Positions 25,632 to 34,278 of a DNA stretch of 64,000 bases are shown piece after piece. The stretch lies in the NCBI GenBank assembly GCA_023407175.1, contig JAEYMU010000024.1, positions 296,739 to 360,738 on the forward strand, given 5' to 3'. The translations under genes were made by a program, and so were the position numbers. The notes beneath the pieces are model-generated. The model did no database searches, was not told the DNA's origin, and was given only the letters and a program-made list of their open reading frames with translations. Every line of letters starts with the position of its first letter. Position 1 is the first letter of the stretch. This DNA comes from Bacillota bacterium. GTDB taxonomy: Bacteria > Bacillota_A > Clostridia > Lachnospirales > Lachnospiraceae.

Positions 25632-27200
25632 ATGGAAAATAACAACACCGAAACTCGTTTTTCTGAATATGTAGGAATCAGTTCGCCAGAGACGCCTAAA
25701 TATCTAATTCTTATTAATTATCTATCTAGATACTTTCGATATGATAAAGGGTTTGAGGCGCGGTATGAAGAGATTATTAATTGGGGAAATGATAGCAACA
25801 TTATTTCGGAAGAAAGCGACTTTAATGTGAAGGAACAGCTCCATTTATCTTTTCAAGCATATTTCAAAGCTTACTCCGGATATAATTCGCTTACCAAAAG
25901 CCGCCAGAAAAATAAGCGTTTCTTTCCGTTGACCCCAGATATGCTTACCCCATCAGCATTTAACTTGCGCCATCTTTTATTTGCGCTACAATTTGCGAGT
26001 ATCAAGGGTAAAGAGAAGGAATCACAGGAATACAAAACTACCCAGAAACAGCTTTATGATTTTTTATATGATAATTCAAATCGAACAGATATTCATAGGA
26101 TTATTCAATACATATGCGGTATACCAAAGAGCTTTGAAGACGAGATTAGCAATAATAGGCCGGAGATAAAGTTTGGCGAGCAAGAGAAACAGCCATATTT
26201 TAATAAGTTATCCAAAAAATTTAATACTCAGCTTCATAAAGTGTTAACCGATAGAAACCTGCTGCGCACAGATTTCTATACCCGCTTGGAATTTTTATGT
26301 ACGTTCTGCAGCTTATATGTTCTTGAGTTCTTGTTGGCTCGTACAAATGATACTTTTGAACAAATAGATAATGAGACCAAAAGAAATTTGATAGTATGTA
26401 AAGGTTCTGTGAATTGGGATAGCGGGAATGATGCTTTTCACAGAGCGTCCCAAAGCAATTATGTTAACATTCGAAGCCGATTTTCTGAAATCATGAAACA
26501 GTATTATCTTCGTCAATTTGATCGTATCGAATCGCCTAAAATTAAGCTGATTTTATTAAATTCAGGAAATATTGAGGTTTATTATAAGACTAAGGCGGAT
26601 TTGAGTGAAAAGCCAAGAGACTTGAGTCATTTTTTATCAGAAAATAACTTAGCAATTTCGACTCGTAAGAATGCACAAAATCAACTACCAAAATTTCATG
26701 AATGTTTTTTTTCGGATGGAATCCGTGAAAAAGAGTATACAAAAGACGATTTTGCTATGGAATTTTATAATTTACAGAAAAAGACTCAGGGATCTAGTGT
26801 AGCAAAATTAGTTTCTACGCTTCCAACTACGGCTCGAGATATGAATTTTCTATTTCCACAGAACAATGCCCGTCAGAAATACTTTGCTATGTCAGGAGAC
26901 ATTGCGGAGTTTTTTGTGCGCCTGTACCTCATTTGCAAGCAGGAGGATGATTTTGGTTATTTTGATGACTTTATTCATTGGCTTGAAAACGAATATCTGA
27001 TTTACGTCAGGTTGGACGACAAAAACAATCTTCGAAAGTATCTACGCAATATCAACGCCGTAGTGTCTGAAAAAGACTCAAATAAAAATGAGGCAGCATT
27101 TATCCAGACTTTGTTGGAAGTCAACTGCTTGGTTAAGCTCTCAGATTCCGGATACCTCGTTGTTACTCCGGAGAAAAAGGAGGAGGTGTTTCTGCTGTGA
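25632..27200 (+). CDS. Unknown 522-aa protein, gene 2 of 5
   Basis: A soluble, mostly helical protein without signal peptide, membrane helices or recognised catalytic motif. Features seen: an aromatic/basic N-terminus, a cysteine-containing helix FYTRLEFLCTFCSLYVLEFL (about residues 215-234), a strand-rich middle (LILLNSGNIEVYYKTK), and a C-terminal helical part with MSGDIAEFFVRLYLICKQED. The overall style is compatible with the DptG partner of DptF, but sequence similarity is not evident by eye. ATG 25632 has AGGTGA upstream; a GTG at 25626 is in frame. Its stop overlaps the GTG of gene 3 by 3 nt, so the two are translationally coupled and likely form a complex. Confidence 0.75.
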   Translation: MENNNTETRFSEYVGISSPETPKYLILINYLSRYFRYDKGFEARYEEIINWGNDSNIISEESDFNVKEQLHLSFQAYFKAYSGYNSLTKSRQKNKRFFPLTPDMLTPSAFNLRHLLFALQFASIKGKEKESQEYKTTQKQLYDFLYDNSNRTDIHRIIQYICGIPKSFEDEISNNRPEIKFGEQEKQPYFNKLSKKFNTQLHKVLTDRNLLRTDFYTRLEFLCTFCSLYVLEFLLARTNDTFEQIDNETKRNLIVCKGSVNWDSGNDAFHRASQSNYVNIRSRFSEIMKQYYLRQFDRIESPKIKLILLNSGNIEVYYKTKADLSEKPRDLSHFLSENNLAISTRKNAQNQLPKFHECFFSDGIREKEYTKDDFAMEFYNLQKKTQGSSVAKLVSTLPTTARDMNFLFPQNNARQKYFAMSGDIAEFFVRLYLICKQEDDFGYFDDFIHWLENEYLIYVRLDDKNNLRKYLRNINAVVSEKDSNKNEAAFIQTLLEVNCLVKLSDSGYLVVTPEKKEEVFLL

Positions 27201-30196
27201 TTTATCAAACGCAAAAAAAACGAGTTTTAGCATATTTACAATCCTATATCAGACTTATTCAAAAAAAACACGGACGAGCGTTGAACTCGTTTTTCATTTC
27301 GCTATGTAATGTAGATCGAGAGATCTTTAGCATTTTAAAACAAGATTCCTGTTTACTAGGTGAGGATATTACAATTATTTATATGGATCAGGATGACTAC
27401 TATAATGCAGTACAAATGCGCAATAATACAGATATGAGTCAAATATTAATTCTTACGACCAAAAGCGTTAAGCATATAGATTCTTTAAAGCATTATAGTG
27501 AGTTTGAGATTTTGCCACCTACAAGCCTTTCTGTCGGCAAAGAAGATTTGGCACTTGTTTGTTTTGATGAAATATTAGCTGATATGCTTTCTACTGAGTT
27601 AAATCAAAAGCAAGTTTTACGGCATTTTGATTTAATCTTAAAAGAGCGTCAGCCATCCCTTATACAGATACTTTCATATGTGGATAGATCTTATCTTTTG
27701 GACAAAAGTGAATTCAGCGAAGCACTACTAAATAAAAATTTGGCAGAGCTTGGTTGTTGGTATTCAAAAGAAATTAATCTGGTTTCTCTGTCCGAGTTGA
27801 AAAGAATTATCCGTAGCTCGGATAATCAAACTATCATCAGCAAGCTTGAAGAAGCAAAAATCCCCAAAATCAAAAATTTAATTTTTCAAAATAAATTTGA
27901 TGAACTGATGAGAACTGAGCCCTTTGAAAATGTTCGAGATTATTTTGTTGGAACACGACCATCTAAACGTATCAGGAACGATTCAATACCCAACGAAAAT
28001 TCCGAACAATGGTTATATTCTTATGACGGTTTTTTTGCAGAAAGTGATGGAATTGGATTTATAGAGCAATACGAGAAGGAAGGTGCTTATTATCTTATAT
28101 CTGAGGATAATAACAAGGGCAGAGATGAACGAAAGGCAAGCGCAGAGGATACACCTAATTTGGAGAGTAGCCTCAAGGCCTATGAAAGTTTCTTGAAGCA
28201 TTTTAATCCGTTGTCTCCTGATATAAAAGATTTTAACGATTTATGTACTGAAATATTGTTGCAATGTAATACCCAAGGAACAGCTCGAATTAGAATTGAG
28301 GGATTACTGCAAAACTTGAATGAGTCGTACCGTGCTTTTTCACGTTATATTCATAGTCTTTTTGACGATATGCCATTTCCTTTTCCGTTAGCTTCAGTGG
28401 TTAAAGCTGGCAAGGAATTTGCAGACAACTATATTGACTTAATTATTTTCATATTTGGAAATGATTATTTACTAAATCAGCTAAATTCATATGGATACGT
28501 TGAGAAATTACAGAATTTGTTTATTCGATGGGATGGTCAAAAGGCTTTTCTTCCTTTTTATCACCCTATATGCCTTTTATATTTTATGAAAATTGATAAG
28601 GTATACAAGTCATTTTTAGAATTTACAGGAGAAACTGGTAATGTTAAACAAGCTCTTATGATGGAAGTATTAGAGGGTTACAAGGCCGGTTTTCCCATTC
28701 AAAATCTATATTGTAATAAACAATTTTATAGATTGGATACACGCTTTTTGGCATGTCCGTACTTCATAGAGTTTTCGATTAGCGGTCAGACTTCCAGCTT
28801 AAATGTTATTAGCGTTGGCCTTGTTCTTAATAAAATACGTGACTATATTGAGATGCATCCCTACATAAGTCAATTGAAAGTTATGCTAGTTGGAGATTTG
28901 GATTTAGGTAATGTTCGTCGTCTAGTTAACCAAATAAAGCAATTTTGCAGCCAGGAAGCAACACTTATGAATCGTCTGGTTTTGACTATTGCACCTGGAG
29001 ATGCCCGGGAGATGCGTAAACAGTTGGAAGAATTATTTGCAAATGAGGCAATACCGGACAATATAAAATTCAGATTGCTGCAAGATGGGTTGGAGCTTTG
29101 GGATGGAAATAGTGTTAATGGAATAGTAGAGAGCCAGAATCTGGTTATTTTTCTGGACTCGCCTGTTTTATATAAAGACCTCTTTTTTGAACCAATTCAG
29201 GTATCGGCAGAATATACAAAGCAATGTATATTAGAAAGCAATTCGGATCGTATGGTTGCAGAAATGATAGAGAGTAAATTCGAAGGACATTTGCCAATAC
29301 TTTGGGAAGGCTTACAGTATTCGGGTCAGAATCCTACAGTGAAAATGGGACAATGGCGACTTCGCCAAGTAAATACTGTATTTTTAGACAGTTTGCTTCG
29401 AACTGTTGATAAAAAGCCAGGAATGGAATTTATCATTTTTTCTCCGGACCATAGCATTAAGGAGGCTGTTAGATTTAACAAGAGAGTGAGAGCTGCTTCT
29501 GAAAAAAATAAAGGAGAAGAGGTAATCAGTGTGCTATTCTCCGTCCTTGATGAGAAACAAGGTAATGAGCAATTCGAACTGCAAGGTGCTCCTCGACCTC
29601 AGTGTATTATTCCCCTAGAAGCGGACTGGATAAAGGCTATGCTGGATGCAGATGATACGACGCCTGCACCGCAGATAGCTATTAGCATTACAATGGTTAA
29701 TAACACACTGCATATAGATATGCTTTACGATTCTGCTATGGATGTGGACTATGAAGAAATAGGGCCTATAGCTGAAGAGCTTTTAAAGGAACTCTTTCCT
29801 GTGAAGGGGAATCTCTTTACGGCCAAGCTAAAAAAAAGCTATCGACAGCAGTCATTCTCTTATTGTAGAAGTTACGCCGATGCATTTATGTGCGACTATG
29901 TTTACAATACACTTGAATTTGATACTAATGCGGTAATTGCAATTAATGTTTATCCAAGTAATGGAATACACTTCGATGGTTTTAATTACTTTCAAGCGGA
30001 GGAATTTATAGCATTTTTGAATAGAAATAAAAGATTCAGCGAGGGCTCAGTTAGTGATTTTCTTCGTGATTTTTTTGGAGGGGATATGTTGTCCAAAATC
30101 CAGTGTGAAGTCGAGAAACTTGAGGCTGCATACGCTCCATATAAAGAAAAATTAGAATTGTTACAAGAGGAGGTTCGCCATTATGAAGGGAAATAA
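27197..30196 (+). CDS. Unknown 999-aa protein, gene 3 of 5
   Basis: The largest protein of the operon, with a GTG start overlapping the previous stop and AGGAGGTG 8 nt upstream. No Walker A, nuclease or membrane motif is visible. The sequence alternates helical segments with Rossmann-like strands (KVMLVGDLDLGNVRRLV, LVLTIAPGDAREMRKQLEEL, NLVIFLDSPVLY, MEFIIFSPDHSIKEAV). FLPFYHPICLLYFM recalls the 'HPLRL' segment of large scaffold proteins in restriction-like systems such as DptH. The last 50 residues form a likely coiled coil (VEKLEAAYAPYKEKLELLQE). It could be the scaffold or target-recognition subunit. This is inference. It overlaps gene 4 by 14 nt. Confidence 0.78.
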   Translation: MIYQTQKKRVLAYLQSYIRLIQKKHGRALNSFFISLCNVDREIFSILKQDSCLLGEDITIIYMDQDDYYNAVQMRNNTDMSQILILTTKSVKHIDSLKHYSEFEILPPTSLSVGKEDLALVCFDEILADMLSTELNQKQVLRHFDLILKERQPSLIQILSYVDRSYLLDKSEFSEALLNKNLAELGCWYSKEINLVSLSELKRIIRSSDNQTIISKLEEAKIPKIKNLIFQNKFDELMRTEPFENVRDYFVGTRPSKRIRNDSIPNENSEQWLYSYDGFFAESDGIGFIEQYEKEGAYYLISEDNNKGRDERKASAEDTPNLESSLKAYESFLKHFNPLSPDIKDFNDLCTEILLQCNTQGTARIRIEGLLQNLNESYRAFSRYIHSLFDDMPFPFPLASVVKAGKEFADNYIDLIIFIFGNDYLLNQLNSYGYVEKLQNLFIRWDGQKAFLPFYHPICLLYFMKIDKVYKSFLEFTGETGNVKQALMMEVLEGYKAGFPIQNLYCNKQFYRLDTRFLACPYFIEFSISGQTSSLNVISVGLVLNKIRDYIEMHPYISQLKVMLVGDLDLGNVRRLVNQIKQFCSQEATLMNRLVLTIAPGDAREMRKQLEELFANEAIPDNIKFRLLQDGLELWDGNSVNGIVESQNLVIFLDSPVLYKDLFFEPIQVSAEYTKQCILESNSDRMVAEMIESKFEGHLPILWEGLQYSGQNPTVKMGQWRLRQVNTVFLDSLLRTVDKKPGMEFIIFSPDHSIKEAVRFNKRVRAASEKNKGEEVISVLFSVLDEKQGNEQFELQGAPRPQCIIPLEADWIKAMLDADDTTPAPQIAISITMVNNTLHIDMLYDSAMDVDYEEIGPIAEELLKELFPVKGNLFTAKLKKSYRQQSFSYCRSYADAFMCDYVYNTLEFDTNAVIAINVYPSNGIHFDGFNYFQAEEFIAFLNRNKRFSEGSVSDFLRDFFGGDMLSKIQCEVEKLEAAYAPYKEKLELLQEEVRHYEGK

Positions 30197-31061
30197 GGCG
30201 ATTGTAGTTACATCATTTAAAGGAGGAGCGGCAAAAACTACAACGTCGCTTATGCTATCTATCAATGCTATATGTCAACAGCATTACGATCCGACTAATG
30301 CATTTGATGAGGTGCATTATTTCGATATGGACTTAAACGGCAGTGGGGCATGCTACGCACTTTTTGGAGGTGATGAGAGTTCAATCAGTTATTTTGACCA
30401 GTATAGAAAAATTGAGGAAATTAACCATTTCAGGAATAAGAATATTATTGAGATTCCCAGAACTGAACCTAAAATAAGCAAGGTTCTGAATAGCTATATA
30501 TTAAATCCTAAAGTCAAGATTCATGGTGCTATTCATGGACAAGGCTTTAATCGAAGCAATGCGGACAGCCTAAATAGCTATGATTTTTTAATTCGTGTTA
30601 GAGAGCTCATTAATAAGTACATTAACGCTATAGGTGAAAAGAAAAGCAAGTTACTTATATTTGATTGCTCCCCAGGATATCAAAGTTTTACCCAAGATCT
30701 GGTTTGCTGCTTGGCTAGTATAAGAAATCTTTCGGTCAATCATATATATACTAGTACTCTCGATAATTCGCATGTGAGGAAGACTTTGGATACTTTAAAA
30801 TATATTGAAGGAACCCGAGAGGAAAATCTGGAGATAACACAAAAATTATTATTTGTAAATTGCCTCAACCATAGTGATGAGGACGACATATTTTCCAAAA
30901 TAAAATCGGATACAAAGTTAAAAAGTATTGAGATATTGCTATGGGGGTATAATAAAGATATACCTAATATGAACGCTTATTCCAAGCGTCGAACTATCTA
31001 CGATCAGGAATTTGTTGCGGCTTACTATAATATGATGTTATATGAACAATTAGTAAAGTGA
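30183..31061 (+). CDS. ParA/MinD-like ATPase, gene 4 of 5
   Basis: A 292-aa ATPase of the SIMIBI class. The deviant Walker A is FKGGAAKTTTSL (Lys13 and Lys18), followed by HYFDMDLNGSGA (switch I region with DMDLNGSG) and a Walker B-like strand KLLIFDCSPGYQ. Such proteins form ATP-dependent dimers that switch or position other complexes. There is no ParB partner or centromere-like repeat nearby, and the gene overlaps gene 3, so plasmid partition is unlikely; a signalling or assembly role inside the five-gene system fits better. GAGGAGGT precedes the ATG. The inserted region of about residues 70-130 is unusual for ParA. Confidence 0.85.
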   Translation: MKGNKAIVVTSFKGGAAKTTTSLMLSINAICQQHYDPTNAFDEVHYFDMDLNGSGACYALFGGDESSISYFDQYRKIEEINHFRNKNIIEIPRTEPKISKVLNSYILNPKVKIHGAIHGQGFNRSNADSLNSYDFLIRVRELINKYINAIGEKKSKLLIFDCSPGYQSFTQDLVCCLASIRNLSVNHIYTSTLDNSHVRKTLDTLKYIEGTREENLEITQKLLFVNCLNHSDEDDIFSKIKSDTKLKSIEILLWGYNKDIPNMNAYSKRRTIYDQEFVAAYYNMMLYEQLVK

Positions 31062-31073
31062 ATGGTGAGATAA

Positions 31074-32819
31074 ATGAAATTTGAGCTAAATGATGACAAA
31101 ATGTATGAATTTTTTGATCAGCTTGCAAATCAGTATACTTTTTCTGAGCCTCTTGAACGGATAAGCCGTTATTTGAGTAATGAAAAAAAAGTTCCTATAT
31201 ATGATTGCAATGCGGAAATTGATATGGGACACTCCTTTCGAAATTTGATGCTAATTTATCCTGAATTGATTGCTAAGGAGCAAGTATGTGCTGCAGAAAA
31301 TATACAAAGAATATTTAGAAGATATATCTGCATTGATGGTATGGAGCGACTGCTAGCAACAGGCTATTCTGATATTGAATGGAATATGTTTTTGGAATAC
31401 GATTTTGCCAAGGAGCGTAGTAGATATTATAGAGATCATTTTATTCATCAATTCCGTGATGCATTTTTAGGGCTAAGTATTCTGAGTTTAGAGGGCTTTC
31501 GTCACGCTATCGGCGACTGGTTTAGAGCACAGGATGGCCCGGTTTCTCAGTATTTGAAAGACTGTTTAGATGAGGATATTCAAGATGTAGAAGAAGCGGT
31601 ATTGCCAGTAATATGCCAATCGGTATTTTTGGCAGCAATATTTCATGATTTGGGCTATCCATTAAACTATTTTTCCAGGGTATCCAAACAAATAAATCGT
31701 TCTTTATCCTATCATAACGCCATTTACGGGACATATAAAAGTGATTTTTCTTCACTACATGCAAAGCTAGCATCTTCTCTACTTTTTCGCACAGTAAAAG
31801 CGGAGGAAATTAGGAAAAAATACGATGATGACGATCACGGCATATTCTCAGCAATATGTTTTCTCCTGAATTTTTATGATACCGGTGCCATTCATGAGTT
31901 GCCGCCTAAGCAAAGATGTATTATCAATTTAGCTGCGTTGGCTATCTATGACCATACCAATAAATATTCCGAAACACGTCGCATGGTTTTTGACAAATGC
32001 CCCGTGTCTTATCTGCTTCGTATTAGTGACGACTTGCAGGAATGGTCTAGGTTTTATGCTTCGGTGGACAGTAACAATAATGCTATGATTTTGTCTGACG
32101 AACTTTTAAGTGTTTATATGGATGATGAAGGCTTTGTTTACAAATCTGTGACCCAATCGCAAAAGATAACCCCAACAGATAGGACGATTTTTTATAAAAC
32201 AACTTATCTCCCTTACAAGAAGCTGAATTTTATTGATGCGTGTAATAGTATAAATTTGTATGAAGATACTGATGCTAGAATCCAATTTGATATTGATTAT
32301 AACTTATATGCCCAGATTGAGATTGCTGCAATGAATTTCAGTTTTGCAACCTATCGACACGAGGAACTCCAAAAGCTGTCAATAATCATGGAAAATCAGC
32401 TTTATTTACCAAACGTTCAGCTCAACTATGTTCTATCTAATAATGTGTTTTACCTTGCCCATAAGCTGTTAATTGGTTTTCAGTCTAAATTAGAAAATGA
32501 TGACTTTATCGCTTTTCTTTTGGATAACAAATATCTTCCTCAGCAAATCGCTGTCGACAAGTTAAAAAGAAGGGTGAAAGACTCTCTTAAGCAAGTTAGA
32601 AGTATTAAATTTAAGCATAAAAATATAGCGTTTTTATACTTTACAGAGCACAAGGTACCTGGATGTAAATCGGATGGAATCTACTTAACGGTTGAACAAC
32701 ACTCCGAGTATAGTTTACAAAGTCGGGAATACCTTAAGGGGAATTTAGGCTTGCTAGGACTCGTTAATCGACTTATGGAATGGTACTTAGAGAGAAATAA
32801 CATAGAATGTGAATTTTGA
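31074..32819 (+). CDS. HD-domain hydrolase, gene 5 of 5
   Basis: A 581-aa protein with a full HD-superfamily metal site: H122/H125 in DHFIHQFR, the H191-D192 pair in IFHDLGYPL, H255 in DDDDHGIFSA, H294 in IYDHTNK and D319/D320 in LRISDDLQEW. HD enzymes hydrolyse phosphate esters such as dNTPs, cyclic nucleotides, (p)ppGpp or nucleic acid. The 220-residue C-terminal part is unassigned. It starts 12 nt after gene 4 with GGTGAG upstream and ends at the operon terminator. It is the only clear enzymatic effector candidate in the operon. Substrate unknown. Confidence 0.85.
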   Translation: MKFELNDDKMYEFFDQLANQYTFSEPLERISRYLSNEKKVPIYDCNAEIDMGHSFRNLMLIYPELIAKEQVCAAENIQRIFRRYICIDGMERLLATGYSDIEWNMFLEYDFAKERSRYYRDHFIHQFRDAFLGLSILSLEGFRHAIGDWFRAQDGPVSQYLKDCLDEDIQDVEEAVLPVICQSVFLAAIFHDLGYPLNYFSRVSKQINRSLSYHNAIYGTYKSDFSSLHAKLASSLLFRTVKAEEIRKKYDDDDHGIFSAICFLLNFYDTGAIHELPPKQRCIINLAALAIYDHTNKYSETRRMVFDKCPVSYLLRISDDLQEWSRFYASVDSNNNAMILSDELLSVYMDDEGFVYKSVTQSQKITPTDRTIFYKTTYLPYKKLNFIDACNSINLYEDTDARIQFDIDYNLYAQIEIAAMNFSFATYRHEELQKLSIIMENQLYLPNVQLNYVLSNNVFYLAHKLLIGFQSKLENDDFIAFLLDNKYLPQQIAVDKLKRRVKDSLKQVRSIKFKHKNIAFLYFTEHKVPGCKSDGIYLTVEQHSEYSLQSREYLKGNLGLLGLVNRLMEWYLERNNIECEF

Positions 32820-32844
32820 GCAAAAATTAGTTCTGATTTTGTAT

Positions 32845-32890
32845 AACCACCGTTGAGGTGTAAGGTAGAAGCACCTAAACGGTGGTTTTG
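32845..32890 (+). terminator. Terminator of the five-gene operon
   Basis: AACCACCGTT (32845-32854) pairs with AACGGTGGTT (32878-32887), an inner stem AGGTG/CACCT stacks on it, and a T-run (32886-32889) follows. It closes the operon 26 nt after the HD gene. Confidence 0.88.
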
Positions 32891-33240
32891 GTAATGTTCT
32901 AATAGAATTTAAGTCTCGGATGAATTAACCTTGCTTTTGAATCATATGGCTCACAGTAACTCTAATGCCATCAATATGTTATAATTTCAATTGGTATTTA
33001 GATTTTTTGGCATTGGCCATCCATTTTTCATTCAGCTTATATACATGGAAGACCCGGTGAATGATATTTTCTGGCGCTTTGCCTACAGGCGTATATCACC
33101 ACCTTCGTTGTTTGCTGCAGATATTTTTGGATAATATTGCACTGACTGGTGGTATAACCCCTAAGAACATTCTGTAACTTTTTCCAAAAAGTCTCTGCAC
33201 AAAACAGCCTAAACAATTCTTATTCACTTTCTCGGGTATT
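32891..33240. other. Gene-free, degenerate DNA at the right end of the island
   Basis: No open frame of useful length. On the minus strand short stretches read like eroded protein (for example IHRVFHVYKLNEKWMANAKK around 33000-33060) but in broken frames. It may be remains of an older recombinase or cargo gene. Confidence 0.4.
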
Positions 33241-33246
33241 TTGAAG

Positions 33247-33312
33247 TCCACGAAGTGGTATCAAGTTCTTCATAATTCCACGAAAGTCTACGAAGCGCAT
33301 TGCATCTCGAAA
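33247..33312 (+). repeat. Arm-type repeats and right attachment core (attR)
   Basis: Three direct copies of TC(C/T)ACGAA lie at 33247-33254, 33277-33284 and 33287-33294, just inside the core CTCGAAA (33306-33312). An inverted copy is at the left end (19775-19782). The arrangement fits arm-type sites for the integrase at 20222. Confidence 0.65.
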
Positions 33313-33358
33313 TCAGGTAGCCCTCACGGGCTCGTGGGTTCGAATCCCACCGTTTCCG
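33306..33358 (+). pseudogene. 3' half of the interrupted tRNA-Ser(CGA)
   Basis: The anticodon loop CTCGAAA (33306-33312), anticodon-stem strand TCAGG (33313-33317), variable arm AGCCC-TCAC-GGGCT (33319-33332), T-arm GTGGG-TTCGAAT-CCCAC (33334-33350), acceptor strand CGTTTCC (33351-33357) and discriminator G. Upstream of the loop the tRNA stops (TGCAT instead of CCTGA). TCAGG pairs with CCTGA at 19753 and CGTTTCC with GGAAACG at 19725, proving the two halves were one gene. Confidence 0.92.
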
Positions 33359-33364
33359 TCAAAA

Positions 33365-33403
33365 AGGCATAGCTTCTCCATCAAGGGGAGGGTATGTCTT
33401 TTT
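33365..33403 (+). terminator. Original terminator of the split tRNA-Ser
   Basis: AGGCATA (33365-33371) pairs with TATGTCT (33393-33399, one G-T), an inner CTCC/GGGG stem adds to it, and five T follow (33399-33403). It was left behind with the 3' tRNA half. Confidence 0.75.
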
Positions 33404-33478
33404 ATGTAGTAAAGCATGGTACTATAGATGCAAGGGTTATTCAATCGCGCAGACAAGCAGGAATTTGTGGAGGAAAAT

Positions 33479-34267
33479 ATGAAAGATAAAATTGCAGAAA
33501 ATATTAACATATTGGGTAGATTCTGTGGAAAAAGAGACATATCTGTATTGACCTCAAATGAACTAAAAGTAAAATACGGTTTGGAACAAGTTGATGTTAT
33601 GGTTCTCTTTGGTGGAAGTATTTTGGCAGGCGGAGAGGTTTTGGCAGAAGCAATGAAAAATGGAATTGCAAAGAAATATGTCATTGTTGGTGGTGCAGGA
33701 CATACGACAGAGACTTTACGGGTAAAAATGCATAATGAATTTCCGGAAATTGTAACTGATGGATTGCCAGAAGCAAAGGTGTTTACAGCATATTTGAAGT
33801 ACAAATATAACCTGAATCCAGATTTTTTGGAGTGTGAATCTACAAATTGCGGCAATAATATAACATATTTGTTAGGCTTGTTGAAAGAAAATAATATATC
33901 TTTTAAAAGTATCATTCTTTCACAGGATGCAGCTATGCAACATCGTATGGAGGCAGGACTCCGAAAATATATTTCTCAAGATAAAATAATAATCAATTAT
34001 GCTGTTTATAATGCAGATGTTGTTGTAAGAGATAATGAATTACAATTTAAACAGAATATTTGGGGAATGTGGAGCATGGAAAGATACATTTCATTATTGA
34101 TGGGTGAGATACCACGACTTTCTGATGATGTCGAAGGATATGGACCAAATGGTAAAAATTATATTGCGCATGTAGAAGTACCAATTGAGGTTTATAATGC
34201 GTTTATGGAATTAAAGAAAGCATATGGCACTTTCATTCGTGAAGCAAATCCATTCTATTCATCATAA
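33479..34267 (+). CDS. YdcF/SanA-like DUF218 protein
   Basis: A 262-aa protein of the DUF218 (YdcF-ElyC-SanA) type: VDVMVLFGGSILAGGEVLAEA is the N-terminal Rossmann-like strand-loop-helix, YVIVGGAGHTTETLR the second, ESTNCGNNITYLLGLLKEN the third (conserved E-S-x-N/T-x-N), and IILSQDAAMQHRMEAGLRK the fourth. YdcF of E. coli binds SAM; the function of most members is unknown. No signal peptide or membrane helix, so cytoplasmic. The frame extends to 33428, but GTGGAGGA lies just before ATG 33479. It immediately follows the split tRNA; its end abuts a truncated M56 gene. Confidence 0.82.
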   Translation: MKDKIAENINILGRFCGKRDISVLTSNELKVKYGLEQVDVMVLFGGSILAGGEVLAEAMKNGIAKKYVIVGGAGHTTETLRVKMHNEFPEIVTDGLPEAKVFTAYLKYKYNLNPDFLECESTNCGNNITYLLGLLKENNISFKSIILSQDAAMQHRMEAGLRKYISQDKIIINYAVYNADVVVRDNELQFKQNIWGMWSMERYISLLMGEIPRLSDDVEGYGPNGKNYIAHVEVPIEVYNAFMELKKAYGTFIREANPFYSS

Positions 34268-34278
34268 CTACGAATTCC

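Larger units (their letters stand above)
19758..33312. mobile_element. 13.5-kb integrative island inserted in tRNA-Ser(CGA)
   Basis: The island is bounded by the 7-nt direct repeat CTCGAAA, which is the anticodon loop of the split tRNA (19758-19764 and 33306-33312). Inside lie a replacement tRNA-Ser(CGA), a tyrosine integrase (with a nonsense codon), an excisionase, integrase arm-site-like repeats at both ends, a membrane protein and a five-gene operon. The interior from 22.1 kb on is visibly more A+T-rich than the flanks. No relaxase, coupling protein, phage structural or replication gene is seen, so it is not self-transmissible. The boundaries are given with certainty of a few bases by the tRNA halves. 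Confidence 0.88.

Noticed and set aside
30183..31061. Plasmid partition module (ParA)
   Set aside because: No ParB gene or centromere-like repeats, and the gene overlaps the 999-aa gene of the same operon.
19758..33312. Island as a prophage or a conjugative element
   Set aside because: No capsid, terminase, portal, lysis, replication, relaxase or type IV secretion genes are visible in 13.5 kb.
33306..33358. The 3' tRNA piece read as an ordinary duplicated 3' end (attR) of the tRNA at 19938
   Set aside because: Its stems do not match 19938-20022 (CGTTTCC versus ACTCTCC, TCAGG versus ACCAG). They pair instead with the half at 19725, so it is the other half of a split gene.
33313..33915. A 200-codon minus-strand frame over the tRNA 3' half and YdcF-like gene
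   Set aside because: It runs through tRNA sequence and opposes a gene with RBS and conserved motifs; judged an antisense artefact.
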